Source: Rhododendron vialii
Taxonomy: Eukaryota > Streptophyta > Magnoliopsida > Ericales > Ericaceae
NCBI RefSeq assembly: GCF_030253575.1
Contig: NC_080561.1
Coordinates: forward strand, 4,703,001-4,767,000
Length of the DNA: 64,000 bases
Direction: 5' to 3'
The position numbers were made by a program, and so were the translations under genes. Under the pieces are notes generated by a model. The model was not told the DNA's origin. It worked only from the letters and a program-made list of their open reading frames with translations, and ran no database searches. Positions 50,129-63,032 of the stretch are shown piece by piece; positions within the stretch are counted from its first letter, which is position 1, and each line of letters starts with the position of its first letter.

Positions 50129-52825
50129 TTAAATCTTCTCCAAATCTCCAATGTAAAAATCGTCAATCATATCAAAGACTCGGGTAGCATGCTGCGGACT
50201 GCACATGAACATACATCCAATAAATTATAAGCACAACACGAATGCAAAAGCTAAGGCAACGAAAGTTGAGAATTCTGAAAGCAGCCAGTATCAAGTTCTT
50301 GAGTGAATGATCTTGTGGCACAACTCAACTATAATGCATGCAATACAGCACTTGAAAGAAACATTTTATCTTGATTTGATAATAATTGTGAACAAAATCT
50401 GATGAAAGAATAAGCATCTTGCAGAACTGCAGCATAATATGTGGGAAAACTGAAAAGAAACACCAGTGTGATGGTAAAAGATACTTACCCATAAAACCCT
50501 TCAGTCGAATCATCTCCAGCATGTGCCAGGATGGCATCACCACCAGGGTGTTCCTCCACATATGAGGTAACATCATATACCTGTAGTCAGTTTGAAGATT
50601 GATGGAACATTCATGAGGAAGGGAAAAAAAACTGTGGGAATGTAAATACTGGACTGATTTTCTCAGTATCACTCGTTTTAACTTTTATATGACCGGGCAA
50701 TCAATGAAATGTGATACAACCTTATCTTTGATGATGATCCAACAATCCGTCCGCTTGTTGTGGAAAGACACTTCAGCTTTGGCGTATAATTTGGATGCCT
50801 GAGCACAAAAGAGGTGAAAAAGGACATGAAAAACAGAACAACTAAATCCAGATTCCAGATATAATCATTTCCTAAAGACAATTGTTGGAGCTTGTCCCAC
50901 ATAGGATTATAGGTTAATCATAACCTCAAAAACTAGTATATGAGCCTGGGCGGCCTCTCCACTCATAGGCAATTGGTTTTGAGTTGTATGCTTTAACATA
51001 GCATCAGAAATAGGCTTTCGAAGGCTCTTGGACAACTTTGATTACCCCGTTGTTTGTGCCTTAAGCGCACCTTGTTTCGTTGTCAGTAGCAGTCCCCATG
51101 CAATGGATCTGTTATTTATCTCTCCACGTGTAAGTCAGGGTTGCACGGCGAAGGAGTGTTAGAGCTTGTCCTACATTGGTTAATTATGACCTCAAAAACT
51201 AGTATATGAGCCTGTGTGAGCTCTTCACTCATTGTCAATTAGTTTTGAGTTGGATACTTTAACAACAACCATCACATTAGTCAATACACCCGGTTACACC
51301 GAAATGATTGATGCCAGAAAAGTAAATAAGAGGCAAAACCATTATTTACAAGAGATTGCATCGCTTCGGAGTCAAAAGTAGAAGATAGCAGTCATAATCA
51401 TTAGACTTGGCATTCTCTGATGATACAGGTTCAAACTGTGGTTTGGGCCGATTCTTGTACTCAAAGAAGTTAAACAACCACTCCAGAATCAACTTTGACT
51501 CATCAGTTTTTATTGTAAAAATCATCAGACAGTTTATAATTCCTAGTGTTTGAACGAATTGAAACTAGCAATCAGAATTGTGATTTCTAAGTTTTGTTGG
51601 TTAGTGGAAAGCCTGGGGAGTATTTTCACCTCAAACTAGTCTAACCCAATTTCACACATAAATCAGATTGACACTAGTCTGTTTTCAAAAACAAAAGGCA
51701 ATCTAACGTCTTATAAACCACACTCACTTAAAGTTTCGTCATTATCTCCCCACCCTCACTTTAGAATGGCATTTCATAATGGTTTAGAATCATGTTAGCA
51801 TTAACACAGTTCAATCTGATACTCTCAATCAAAATGTCTTTCCTACAATGCTTAGATGTTGATCATATTTAAGCAGCATCAAAACAGCCTTTTCCCAAAG
51901 TATACAACCCAGCCATTAACCAAACAAATTCTGTCTCCTAAAGAAAATCCCAAATGTCATGGGTTATCTAAGACCAAAGAACTCAAACACAAGCACAGAA
52001 AAGTTATTCACAAAAGAAAAGAGCTGGGTTAATGATCTTTTCATAAAAGTACTACCTTGGCGTTTGCATATAGCTGAGACTTTTTGCTAGGATCTGCACT
52101 TAACAGAATTTCACAAAATCAGACATTGAGTAGAAAGATATTACAATTCAGATCATACCATTACCATCTCTCATGCACCGAAATCGATGCTCCTAACTGG
52201 TGGTTGCAGTATTTTTTTTTCCGACACTCCAGGGATACAGGACATGCCGGACACATGCGGGGACATGTATAAGACACGCCACGTGGTGTATTCAATAAAT
52301 TCAATTATCTTTTCGTAAGGGACACATTGGGGACATCCGTGTCTCAACTTGGACATGGATGGAAACATGACGGGGATTGATTCATAATATTTAAAGCTCA
52401 TTTCAGAGGTATGATATTCGAAAACTCTAAGAAAAAGGGTACGAACAAATAAAATTTGACCAAATAAAACCGTTGTTTAACTTTTAAAAACACTAACAGT
52501 CATAAATATATTATTAGTTATGTTTGTCGCCGTATTGAATGTTCATATGTATAACAACAAAATATCTACGCTAATATACGACACATATTTTGCCATGTCC
52601 CTTGCCGTGCCCATGTTCCCATTATCTGGAGCTGTTGTGTCCTGTGGCCATATCTGTATCCGTGCTTCTTAGATTATTAACATCATCGAATCAGATTCGA
52701 AGGTATACAAGAATACAGTTAAACAAAGCAAAAGAATGAAGATTACCAGATTTAAGCTGCCGAGGGATCAAAAATAGAGCACCCAAAAGGACACCCAACA
52801 ACACTGTCACAACTACTATCACCAT
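50129..52825 (-). CDS. CB5LP: Cytochrome b5-like membrane protein (CB5LP type), five coding exons
   Basis: A haem electron carrier anchored at its N terminus, unlike ordinary tail-anchored b5. Coding exons (minus): 52825-52747, 52093-52056, 50798-50721, 50580-50489, 50198-50129; 118 residues. Residues 1-21 form a membrane helix (MVIVVVTVLLGVLLGALFLI). The b5 domain starts KLYAKAEVSFHNKRTDCWII. The axial haem histidines are His76 in EEHPGGDAIL and His99 in GPQHATRV, and the protein ends FYIGDLEKI. A 5' UTR exon probably lies at about 53070-53200, ending at a GTAACT donor. The large introns carry a TRIM and another repeat. Such proteins may feed electrons to lipid-modifying enzymes; the partner is not visible here. 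Intact. Confidence 0.93.
50883..51264 (+). mobile_element. TRIM (miniature LTR retrotransposon) fossil in CB5LP intron
   Basis: Two short LTRs, 50883-50998 and 51157-51264, both of the TGTTRGAGCTTGTCC...TTTAACA type. A degenerate Met-tRNA primer-binding-like word (TAGCATCAGAAATAG) follows the first LTR and a purine-rich tract precedes the second. Flanking ACAAT/ACAAC fits a 5-bp target duplication. No coding region, as usual for TRIMs; the structure looks whole. LTRs differ by roughly 15-20% by eye, so it is old. Confidence 0.75.
52205..52680. mobile_element. Dispersed repeat in first CB5LP intron
   Basis: Bounded by CCGACACTCCAGGGATACAG-type words at the left and GCCATATCTGTATCCGTG at the right. 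The ends carry GACAC/GTGTC motifs in opposite sense. It is a repeat type I have seen as dispersed in plants; class unknown. Confidence 0.4.
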
Positions 52826-53234
52826 ATCCCTAAAGTGACCTCTCACTCTACTCCTTGCACACTAAATCAGAAGAAGAAGAAAAAACCTTAATTTAGACAA
52901 AATAAGTCCAAAAAAGTTCAGATTTGCACAGAAGTCACTTTATATAACTGAACATCACGTGGGTTAATCGCTCAGAAACTCATTCACTTATTTGGGTGTA
53001 TATGTATAGGGTACCATAAGATGTAGATTTCTAAAGGCACATGCAAAAGAGAAGCTAACTGAGAGTTACCTCAAATGGGAGTTTGATTTCACGGCCAGAA
53101 ATTTGATAGGAAACGCCGGCGACGGCTGGGTGCCTGGTTTCCCGATCCAAGATGGCAAGTTGCCGGAGAAGCCGCGAAGAGCAGGTGAGATTACGGAGCG
53201 AAGGATTTAAATTTATTTATGGTCTGTTTTGGAA

Positions 53235-53600
53235 GAACCCTGCTAACCACACATACAGATTGTGCACAGATTTTGTTGTGAGACCACCATGAATCCCACA
53301 CAAATAATTCAATCCGCTCATTAGATGCAAAATATGTTTTCAATGATCTCCATAAAAAATCAGCTCAACCTAATACATATAGTTGCTTGATACAATCATT
53401 TAAATTTTTACTCAGATTTTCAGGTAATGGAAAGTTAAATGATTAGATCAAGTATCTATAAGTATTGGATTGAGCTAATTTTTTACGGAAACCCTTGAAA
53501 AAATATTTTACATTTAATGAACGGCTCAAATTGTTTATGTGGGATTCGTGATGGACCCCATAACAAAATCTGTGCATAATCTCTGTGGACAGATTTATCG
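53235..53600. mobile_element. Fold-back MITE between CB5LP and dioxygenase genes
   Basis: About 150-bp inverted arms. The left has TGTGCACAGATTTTGTTGTG and then ATGAATCCCACACAAATAAT; the reverse-complemented right has TATGCACAGATTTTGTTATG and then ACGAATCCCACATAAACAAT. The centre is AT-rich. It lies in the shared upstream region of two divergent genes. Confidence 0.8.
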
Positions 53601-54335
53601 GTTTTGGAAATAAGGAAAGTGGACCAGTGGAGGGTGGAAATGGGCCGGGTTGTATGTAGGGATCGCGTGCCCCGCCCCTGATTGGCGGGTTTTCAGGGAA
53701 ACTTTGGGTACCGAGACGGGTTCGGGAAAAAATTACAAATTCGATCGGATTCAATTGGGTTGATATTATTCCGTCCCGAACCCAATCCAAGATATTTTTC
53801 TTATACTTACTCCGTATCACTTTAAATGTTCTTTATGAAAATTCATAAAATTTCAAACCTTTAAAAAACATATTTTTATACATTATTTTTTTAATATCTT
53901 GAACCAAATTAAAATGCTTATTGCGTTGTTTAATTTGGTGAAAGAAAATAAATATATAATGTATAGAAATAGGGTATTTTTTGTCTGATAATTATGAACC
54001 AGGTCCGACAACGACAACAATAGTCAGGGTTGTAATAAAATCAAAGCTAAAAATAGGACTGCACTCTAATTTTCTATTTACGCGAAGCGACGGTTGGCTT
54101 CGGCAGAGAGAAAGGACACGGTTACGTGACTCGCTCGCTGTTGTGGCGCCAAGAATGGCCAAAAGCGTCATTAGCAAACAGGCTTTTGTGAAAACGTGGC
54201 TCGCGCAGAGTTGACCGTAGTTTTTTGTGCAGCTGGAAATAATCGTCATCTATCTCAGAAGTAGAAAGAGGAGGAGAATTGGTTGCAATCGGAAATCATC
54301 ATCGTTATCGGAAATTCAGAAGCAGTAGAAAGAAA
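53601..54335. promoter_or_regulatory. Upstream region of the dioxygenase gene
   Basis: Contains a G/C-rich scrap (about 53640-53790) and an AT-rich part; the 5' UTR probably starts after about 54200. No promoter motif assigned. Confidence 0.4.
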
Positions 54336-57300
54336 ATGGAGAATTCGAAGGAGAATAGCAGGCCTTCTCTTGACGCTTCTGGAGCTTTGGAAAATAGGGT
54401 ATCTTCACTCAACTGTATCGATCTCTCCAGCCCTCACATTCACAACTCTGTTTCTCTACTCAAACAGGTCTCTCTCTCTCTCTCTCGCTATATACATAGA
54501 TATCACAATCTTTGTACTAAAATGCGCGTGTGCTGTCCAGACATCTTGCGTCACCAAAAAAAGAGGAAAAAAGAAGATCATTTGTCATTCCTTGCTGACG
54601 TATGATATCTTGATATGATAGTCGAATTTGAAGTAGTGTAGTATTTCGCTACTGGTTCTTCGGATTAAGTAGTTTCGAAGTCCCTGGATTATGATTTCTT
54701 CCTGTGTCCTCCAGGCGTGTTTGGATTCTGGATTTTTCTATGTGATCAATCATGGGATCAGTCAGGAGTTCATGGATGAGGTTTTTAACCAAGGCAGACG
54801 GTTTTTTGATCTACCTGTGAGTGAGAAAATGAAGCTCCTTAGGAACGAGAAACATCGAGGTTACACTCCCGTACTGGATGAACATTTGGATCCTGCCAAT
54901 CAAAAACATGGTTTGTTCTACTATCTCCATCTCTGATGCTGTATTATACGCTTGTATCAAGCCTCAATGTAGCATTAGTTGTTGGTCTAATTTCAGAGCA
55001 ACTTTGATGCTTGTTTTTGTTACTCAGTCTTGGGTAGAATTCAACTCCAAAAGCTAGCTATTGAATTGAGGGTGCCCTCGCGTTTCTATACTTCATAATT
55101 ACTTTGGGTACCAGGTGATATGAGACTTTGCTTCATACCCTCTCTCATGTGCAACATGCTGCTCACTTAGCAGCACCTGCCACATGCATGCCAGAGACAC
55201 ACACCTTACCCATCTCTGTTACCTAACTCTGATACCATATTACATGGTCTTGGATAGAACTCAATCCCAAAAGCTAGCTATTGAAGTGAAGGTGCCCTCA
55301 CGCTTATATACTTTATATTACTTTGGTACCCAAGCGATATTGGATTTCGCATCATAGTTTTGATATGAGTTTGACGTCTTTTGGAAAAATGGAAAGGCAT
55401 GAGAACTAGTCCCTCCGTTCCTTTATGGCACTTATGGAATTCCAACTTTTTAAGGAGACATATAATGATGTAGCGAACCAGTTGGTAGCATAGCGGCGAT
55501 TGTACTTCATATGAGTTGGTGTCCGAGCGACATAATTTTCGTTTTAGTATGAGTTGGTGTCTTTTGAAAAAATGGGAAGGCAGAAGCTAAATACTACTTC
55601 CTCCATTTCTTAACGGTAGCCCTTTAATTACTTTGGTTCACTCAATAGACAATTATAAAGGGATGAGTTTGGAAAAGTATCAAATTTACACTTGATTTTT
55701 CAAATAAGAGCTAATTGAGATGTGGATAACTCCTTATGTGGATGTATGCATTATGTGTATATGGGCGTTCGTACAAAATGCATGCTTGTTTGCATTGTCC
55801 ACCTTCCTATCATGAGATGCCATCCACGTTCTTTTATTTTGTTGTGGATAACGTCGTCATTTTCTCCTTGCCCTTGATCCATTTCTCTACCTTTGTTTTT
55901 GTGTAGATAGTATACTCTTTCACTGCACAACATCCCATGTTTCAAGCTGACGCTAAATACTGATGATCCTGTTTCACGGGTGTAGGAGATTTCAAGGAGG
56001 GATATTATATTGGTGTTGAAGTACCTGAAAATGATCCTGACTGGCACAAGCCTTTTTATGGACCAAATATCTGGCCTACTGCTGGTAACTTACAGAAGTC
56101 ATTTAAGTGTTGAGACACACTGACTTATCGTGAAAATATGTCTAATTCATCCTGTCCCACGATGCATCACACCACCCCCCCACACCCCCCACCCCCCCAT
56201 GTGATTTCTTATCTTAGTATCTCTTGAAGCCTTCTAAGCATGTGGGGAGTCAAGTGTAATGGTACTTGTTTTATGAACTTTATTAACCTCTTTGAATTTT
56301 TGTCTGTTTCAAAGATATTTTGCCTGGATGGAGGGAAACTATGGAGAAATATCACTGTGAGGCATTGTAAGTTCTGTTAAGACTTTTTCTTATTAACATC
56401 AGATACTCTTGACAGATGTTCATTCTGCTTTATTTTTTACAAAGCATTATGACTCTTCATGAACCAAGTTGTATTTTCTTCTCTTATTTTGTATATATGA
56501 GCACCTATGTTGCATCATTTGGTTTCCTTATTGGTATCTTGTAAGAATAAGCACTGTTCCGTTTCAACAAATGTAAAAGGTATAATAAGAATACTCTGCC
56601 GGGATTTTAAATTATTGCATTACATCAATGCATTTTGGAAAGATGTGGACAGGAAGGAGTAGTTCCTACCAATTAAAGAATTCTGCATCAGCAGAGTTGT
56701 TATAAACTGGCAACCCGAGGGAATGTGAGCTGAGACCATGTGCTCAATAATGTAGGAGAAAAGTCATGCACTTTACCGTGTGGTCTTGATGCAGATGCTG
56801 AAGAGATTGATGGAAGAATTCTCCTTGTAACCCAGTAATGAAAGTATTCTACGTCCGTGAAGATTCATTGTTCTCATTAGGAGCTCGTCATCCCTGTAAT
56901 TAAGCAAGCTCATCCCGTGGCATGAAGTTTTACGGTGATGAGTGATAATAATATTCTTTGGCTCTGGCGATTTATAGTCTCTTTTTGCTAGGAATTATTG
57001 TCGGTTATAGCCCTTGTGAATCCCAATTGTCAGGACTTCAGTTCTTGCGTGTTTTTCTGACGTGTGTAGGATCTTTATATTAGATTAGGAAGTGATATGT
57101 AGTCAGTGACTCAAAGGGGCATCAAATATGCTGCAAAACTTAGGAATAATAACAATGGATTGGAACGCAGGCACATTTATAAACACCACTGCTAAACTAA
57201 GACATGCATAAATAGCCGTTACATATGAAGTTATGCTGGTGTTGTTCTAAACTTCCATTTAAGATTTGTATCTTCTAGTCTGGCCATAGTTTGATGCTTT

Positions 57301-60300
57301 CAGTTTTTCTGAGTATTGTTTGTGTGGGTCTGAAGTCTGAGCTTTCGAATATAGTCTGTTGTGGGTTCTTATACCTCATTTTCCTTGTGTATCGTTGACG
57401 ACTTTATGTGCTTACAGTAAGGTGGCAAAAGCAGTTGCGAGGATCATAGCTCTTGCACTTAACCTAGAAATTGACTATTTTGATCGACAAGAAATGCTTG
57501 GGAAGCCTATTGCAACATTGCGCCTGCTACATTATGAAGGTGAAATTCAAATTAAAGGTCATGGAAATGGAACTCTAATGAAATTATCACTCTTGTTGTG
57601 ATGTGTGTTCTGTTATGTGTCAGGTAGAATTTCTGATCCTGTAAAGGGAATATTCGGAGCAGGTGCACACTCTGATTTTGGTTTTATAACGCTCTTGGCA
57701 ACAGATGACAACTATGGGCTCCAAGTACTGATATGGCTCGATTTTGAATGTTATCCCTTCTATATTTGGTGGAAAAGATGTTTTAACCGTTTGTATTTAT
57801 TGCAGATATGCAAGGATAAGGATGCTAAACCTCAACAATGGGAATTTGTAGCACCATTAAAAGGGTTAGTGAATAGAACCCAGAGATTTGTTTTCCTGAA
57901 AATGCAATTAAAATATCATTTTCAGTAGTAGTTCTTTCCAGTCCTTGACATACAAGTATGCCTCTTTGTGGTGCATTGTAAACTAGCTGCCTATGGAATG
58001 CATTGTTATGTTCAATAGATCATTCTGTTCTGTGTGTAGAAAAGCCACACATCATAATAGGGGACTATTGACAACTAAACTAGAAAACTGCAAGTGTCAG
58101 TTGCAGGTTACTCTTCTGTTGTTGATTGTAACTTTCATAGTTTTGAACAAAAGTTAAATGAAAGAGACCACATATTACGTTTAACTACCACAACTTGATG
58201 TAGAATGAGTCTTTTCCATTTAAATTGCATGGCCAACTGTGTTGATGATTGATATTCAACTTTCAGAGCATTTATAGTGAATCTTGCTGACATGCTGGAG
58301 CGCTGGAGCAACTGCACTTTCAGGTAATGCACATGTCTCACAGTTCCTATTTTTGCCCTGCCCCTTTAGAAAAAGTGCAGAATAAAAAAGATGGTTTAGG
58401 AGCTTTGTGACTACCACCCATAGATACTATGCTTTGTTAAGTTGTACCCAGTAGGGTAATTAAAATGAAATATGGGACGAGCATTTAGTGCACAGGCTCC
58501 ACAACAACACATGCTAATTGCCACAACCATGATTCTTGATTTTGCTAGTAATCTTGCTTACATGCTTTGAGTGTGGGATTAGTATTTTATGACACTTAGG
58601 CTAATCTGTGCATTGGCTTGCTTAAATTTTGTAGGTCCACCTTGCATCGAGTATTGGGTAATGGTCAGGAGAGATATTCGGTAATGACCTTTCAGAAAAG
58701 TCTTTTGATTGTTCTTAATTGCATATCCCTCGTGGGATGTTGGTTATAATGTGGTTGGTTGTGATGAACATGGTGTGTTATACAATAGTTTTGCCTGATA
58801 CTCAGAAAGGCTCGTTTCCAGATCTGGTGATTTTGGACACCATATAGAAATGACCACGCTCCAGTTTCCATTTGGTTTCATCATACATGAAACAGTCAAC
58901 CCCTGCTTTCTGTTGTTTCTTGTTCCTTTTTTTTTTTTCCCTTCAGGGATGTTCAGGAAGGGTTCTGTTGCATTGTTGGAACTTGTTTGTAAACTCAAAC
59001 CTGTTAACATGCCAAGTAATCGTCTTTTGGACTTGCAGTTTGTTTAATTGTTCATCATTTTTTATCGAAGTGAGGTAAAGGACAGTATGCTTAATATTTG
59101 GTGGCAGGATTGATTCTTGACTCCGACCATTTGGCTGAGGGTTCAGCTCTCTTTCCCCGCTCCTATTAAAACATGAAACCTGATGATGTTACCACTCTCA
59201 GAGTTTGGAGTGATGTTGTTACTGCTCTAAGAGTTTGGAGTCTGAAGTGCTCTTTTTTCTTGTTTTGTTTTTGCTCGACGAAAGTCAGCATTGTTAGTTG
59301 TATTTAGTGAGGTTTGAACCACTGTCAAATGCATGAGAGTACAGGGTGCCTACCACTTGGTTACCACTCTAATTGCGAGTCTGAAGACGTAGGACAAGGA
59401 TTACCCACACCTAGCTAAAGGATTACCCGTGCTGCCATGTAAACGTCTTACATCGCAGCACAAGGTCAATTTCAGTGCAGACTTTTTTTCGATCTAAAAG
59501 CAATAATGGTCAATCTCCTATAACATTCATCGATTCTTGTAAGTTGTTGCCAATCGGGTGGAGTTTATTTCTCCAGTTGATAATTATGTATTTTTTAGAT
59601 TTTCCAATCCTCTGTTGCTTCTGGGCAATTTGAGCTTTCTGAGATTATCATTACAGTATTATTTTCTGTGTGGTAAATACTTTCAGAGATTATTAACCAA
59701 GCCTGATACAAAGTTTCGAACTCCATATTAAGCTTTTAGTGTAAGCTCATTGCAATCTTGCCCACTATCATTGCATATTTACCTCGTGACTACATTTTCT
59801 TCCTTTTTCATTGTTATCGTGCACAATTTTCTGTATCTGAGAAAGGTTATGAACTTATGATCTTTGTGCTACCTCTTTTACCTGGGGCAGATCGCATACT
59901 TTGTTGATCCCAGTCATGATTGTCTTGTTGAATGCTTGCCCACTTGCCAGTCACAAGAGAACCCTCCCAAGTAAGTTTCAAAACTTCTACTAATGTATGG
60001 CCCCTTTGTTTGACGGGATATGAGCGTTGAATTGGACAATATGTTCATGGAGATCACATGTTCGGTTTTTAGTTAGAATTTTTACGACCTGGATTAAATA
60101 CTGATCAGGTAAAATCCTACAAAGTGTGGAGAATGCGGTACCTTGTTGGCTGTGGTAATATTAATCTGATCACTTTTATCCCATGAAACTGCATATCCTC
60201 TAGGATTATATATTCCTCCATTATTAGTTCCGAGTTCCGTCAAACAAACTGGCCCTATAAGTATGCCCTCGAATCAGACATTGACAATTTGCAGTTGTTT

Positions 60301-60502
60301 AGAAGCACCAAAAAGAGACAATTGCAGTTCTGCACCTAGTGCCAATGGAAGTTCTCAAAGGGTGTACTTCCCCGTCTTTTTTTTGTGAAGTTTTACAGTT
60401 TACTGGTGCTTTTCTACCAGGTTTCCGCCGATCAAGTTTGAAACTTACATGCTCCAGCGATACAAGGATACGCATGCTGATCTCAATTCATACAACAAAT
60501 GA
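54336..60502 (+). CDS. 2-oxoglutarate/Fe(II)-dependent dioxygenase, 11 exons
   Basis: Member of the plant soluble 2OG-oxygenase superfamily, most like the Arabidopsis At4g16770 type as I remember it; substrate unknown. Exons: 54336-54467, 54715-54910, 55986-56084, 56315-56366, 57418-57539, 57624-57724, 57806-57864, 58267-58323, 58635-58680, 59891-59970, 60421-60502; 341 residues, all in frame. The N-terminal DIOX_N part has ACLDSGFFYVINHGISQEFM. The iron triad is His216, Asp218 (GAHSDFG) and His277 (STLHRVLGNG); Arg286-x-Ser288 (ERYS) binds 2-oxoglutarate. All catalytic residues are present, so it should be active. The last 40 bases of coding sequence are repeated directly after the stop. Confidence 0.94.
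55019..55357 (-). mobile_element. TRIM fossil (second type) in dioxygenase intron 2
   Basis: Two about 110-bp repeats (55029-55137 and 55249-55356) share CCAAAAGCTAGCTATTGAA and GGTGCCCTC. On the minus strand the unit is LTR, then TATGGTATCAGAG (a Met-tRNA primer-binding-like site, 55240-55228), short interior, LTR. Miniature, non-coding and looks structurally whole; LTR divergence of about 15-20% by eye makes it old. Confidence 0.7.
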
Positions 60503-60542
60503 TACAGATACGCATGCCGATCTCAACTCATACAACAAATGA
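60459..60542 (+). repeat. 39-42-bp tandem duplication across the dioxygenase stop codon
   Basis: GATACGCATGCTGATCTCAA...CAACAAATGA at the end of the gene is repeated as GATACGCATGCCGATCTCAA...CAACAAATGA, with two or three differences, directly after the stop. Confidence 0.9.
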
Positions 60543-60681
60543 TCCACCAAAATTGGTCATCGCGAATGCTGGAAGTTCCCCTTTGTTGTACAATACACTG
60601 AGGTTCTCTCCTTCCTGCCGCAATATATGTACAAACTGGTTCTCCTTGTTGAATAGTGGGAAAATGAGAGTTCACTGGATT

Positions 60682-60721
<40 letters not shown>

Positions 60722-63032
60722 GTACAACCATATGTTTAGGCAAGGTGGATCACTGTGCCTGCATGGAAAACAAATAATTTGGTTGCGTATATGCAACTAT
60801 TTGGCATTGTGTTCAATGCTTTTAGCAATGGAACAACTGTTTTGTCAGTGACACAAGTTTTTCAAAACGTGACTAAGAACATTATTTCCACCTTAATTCT
60901 CGTCATGCTTCAAATAGTGCACTAGGATACTTCTACCTGAACTGATGCTGTGAAAGGTTACCAAAATAGATCCTAAGGTACTTTTCTCATTCCATAAGCA
61001 AACAGTCGCTAAGGTCGAACATACGGATGGAAATTTCACCAAAAACTCAACAGATACCCATACCAATCTGACCCTATGGGGGTGTCAATTTTTAATACAC
61101 AGCAGCTTATTAAACCACAACTGTTGTGAAATACTATGATCTACGAGGAAGGTTGGTGAAAGATACACCATACAAGAAGGTAAAATTGACGCTATACATT
61201 ACTACAAGCTGAAAAAGATCAATTAGCACCTCCCGAATGACCGACTCTTTACCTAGTAACAAGTTAACTCATATTAGTTACGAATTCAATGAATACTCAG
61301 GCACAAGGTTATAAAGCTAACAAGAAGCTAAATAATGTCTAACGGATACAAATATGTCCATGTCAATACCTAGAAGTGTCCTACAATAAGTGTGAAACTC
61401 AAACACCACCCAATTCTCCAAAAAGATAACATATTCCACAACCAATCTGTCTTAGAATGATCATAACATTTAATAGGTTTAGAACTAGTTCATGAGACCA
61501 CTACCGTTAGAAAGTACACTTCCGGTACATAAATTTTGATATAAAGTTTGCTATAAACGGAGTCCGGGTGACAAAGATATACTAGTTCAATGTTACACAG
61601 CTAGCTGTACCCAAAATCACAAATTCTGCGGATCAGTCAACTTGCACGCAAAACTGATTTTGCCTATGAAAAATTAGGGTACAAGCCCTACATATTTGGA
61701 AAGATATATGAGTCTAGTTTCCAAATCAAAAACCGGTGCGCAAACCCGATACCCGAGCTAAAAGATATGACTGATTTTCCCAAGATGTGTCGGTGCCGCA
61801 AATACGAAATCCAGCAGAACAGTCAGTGATCGAAAATTCATTAAAAATTGAATACTTAATACTTTTTAGTAATTTCAACGCCAAAATATCACCAACTTAT
61901 CAATGCTTTAGACTCATAAGAACCCATAAACAGGAGAATCGCTTAACTATAAAAAAATTGATGAAAAACTCAGCTCTGTATGTTGCCCAGATTTTCAGAT
62001 TGCAGAGCAATTTTCTAAAAGTCACTATAAATTGAAGGTAAATTCCAATGCCACGAGCCTTTACACTAATGCCACGAGCATTTATTGCTCTGGTATGTAA
62101 AATGACTCTCTTATCCCCTTGTGGTCAAAGCTGTCAATCCATAACATTAGTTACCCAAACTACCCTTCCTTGAAGGAACAACCCTAATTGAATTACCCTT
62201 GGGTTTCTGATTTCTCGTGCTTTCCGACTGACTATTTTGTTTTGATAGTGGAATCCCTATTTTGTCTGATTGTGAGCAAAGTCAATTTTTTTAATTGAAA
62301 AAACTAAAACAAAAATTGTGCTTTTCTCCATAGCACACTTCAAATTTGAGTATTTTTTCTTTCTCAAAATCATTCTCACTGGTGAGTTGGTGACCCTAAC
62401 TTTAATCTATCCATTTTTCCAGCTTTCATTTTTTTTTATTTTTTATGTTTCTAATAAACAAACACATGGTTCTCCATTTTAATTTTACTTCTTCTAAAAA
62501 AAAGATACTTTAAAAAAAATACTAAGCTGTAAAAAAAAAAAAAAAAAAAAACCTTCTCTCTTCATGTGGTTACCCAACAATAAAACCAAAACAATTGCTC
62601 TCCAGTACCAGTAGAAACATCATTCAAGAAATCACCATTCAAGCAAATTCCTTAATAATTGTCAATGTCTAATAAAGGTATAAAAAGTAAGGCCACTTCC
62701 TCACAGGAAAATGCCTTGTTTCTTCCACTTTCATCTGAATCCAGAATGAATCTAAAGAAGCATTGTAAAGTCCAAACTGGTACTTTATAGCCAAAACTGA
62801 AATCTATCATGTCACGTGGAGAGAAAATTGAAAACCATATGTTAAACAAAATGTGGTACATCCTTCACTTAAGCAACAGTATGTTGGCCAGAATTGAATG
62901 GGAAAGACACTTTTTATCTCCTGCGGCTGCAAAAGAAATGGTAAAAGTTGTGGCTCTAATTAGTTGAGATTATCTGTAAGACTTACCAATAATTCGTCCA
63001 CTATGAAATAATAGAAAAAGAACTATCTTACC
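60543..63032. other. Intergenic stretch between dioxygenase and MULE
   Basis: A (CT)n microsatellite at about 60687-60718. Positions 61000-62035 contain no open frame; words near 61680-61790 recall plant LTR flanks, but no matching partner is in the window. Poly(A) at about 62531-62550. No gene recognised. Confidence 0.4.

Noticed and set aside
56160-56205. C/A-rich stretch (CACCCCCCCACACCCC) as a regulatory element
   Set aside because: Simple sequence inside a dioxygenase intron; no support for function.
61000-62035. Possible LTR of a plant retrotransposon
   Set aside because: Only vague word similarity; no second LTR, primer-binding site or coding part in the window.
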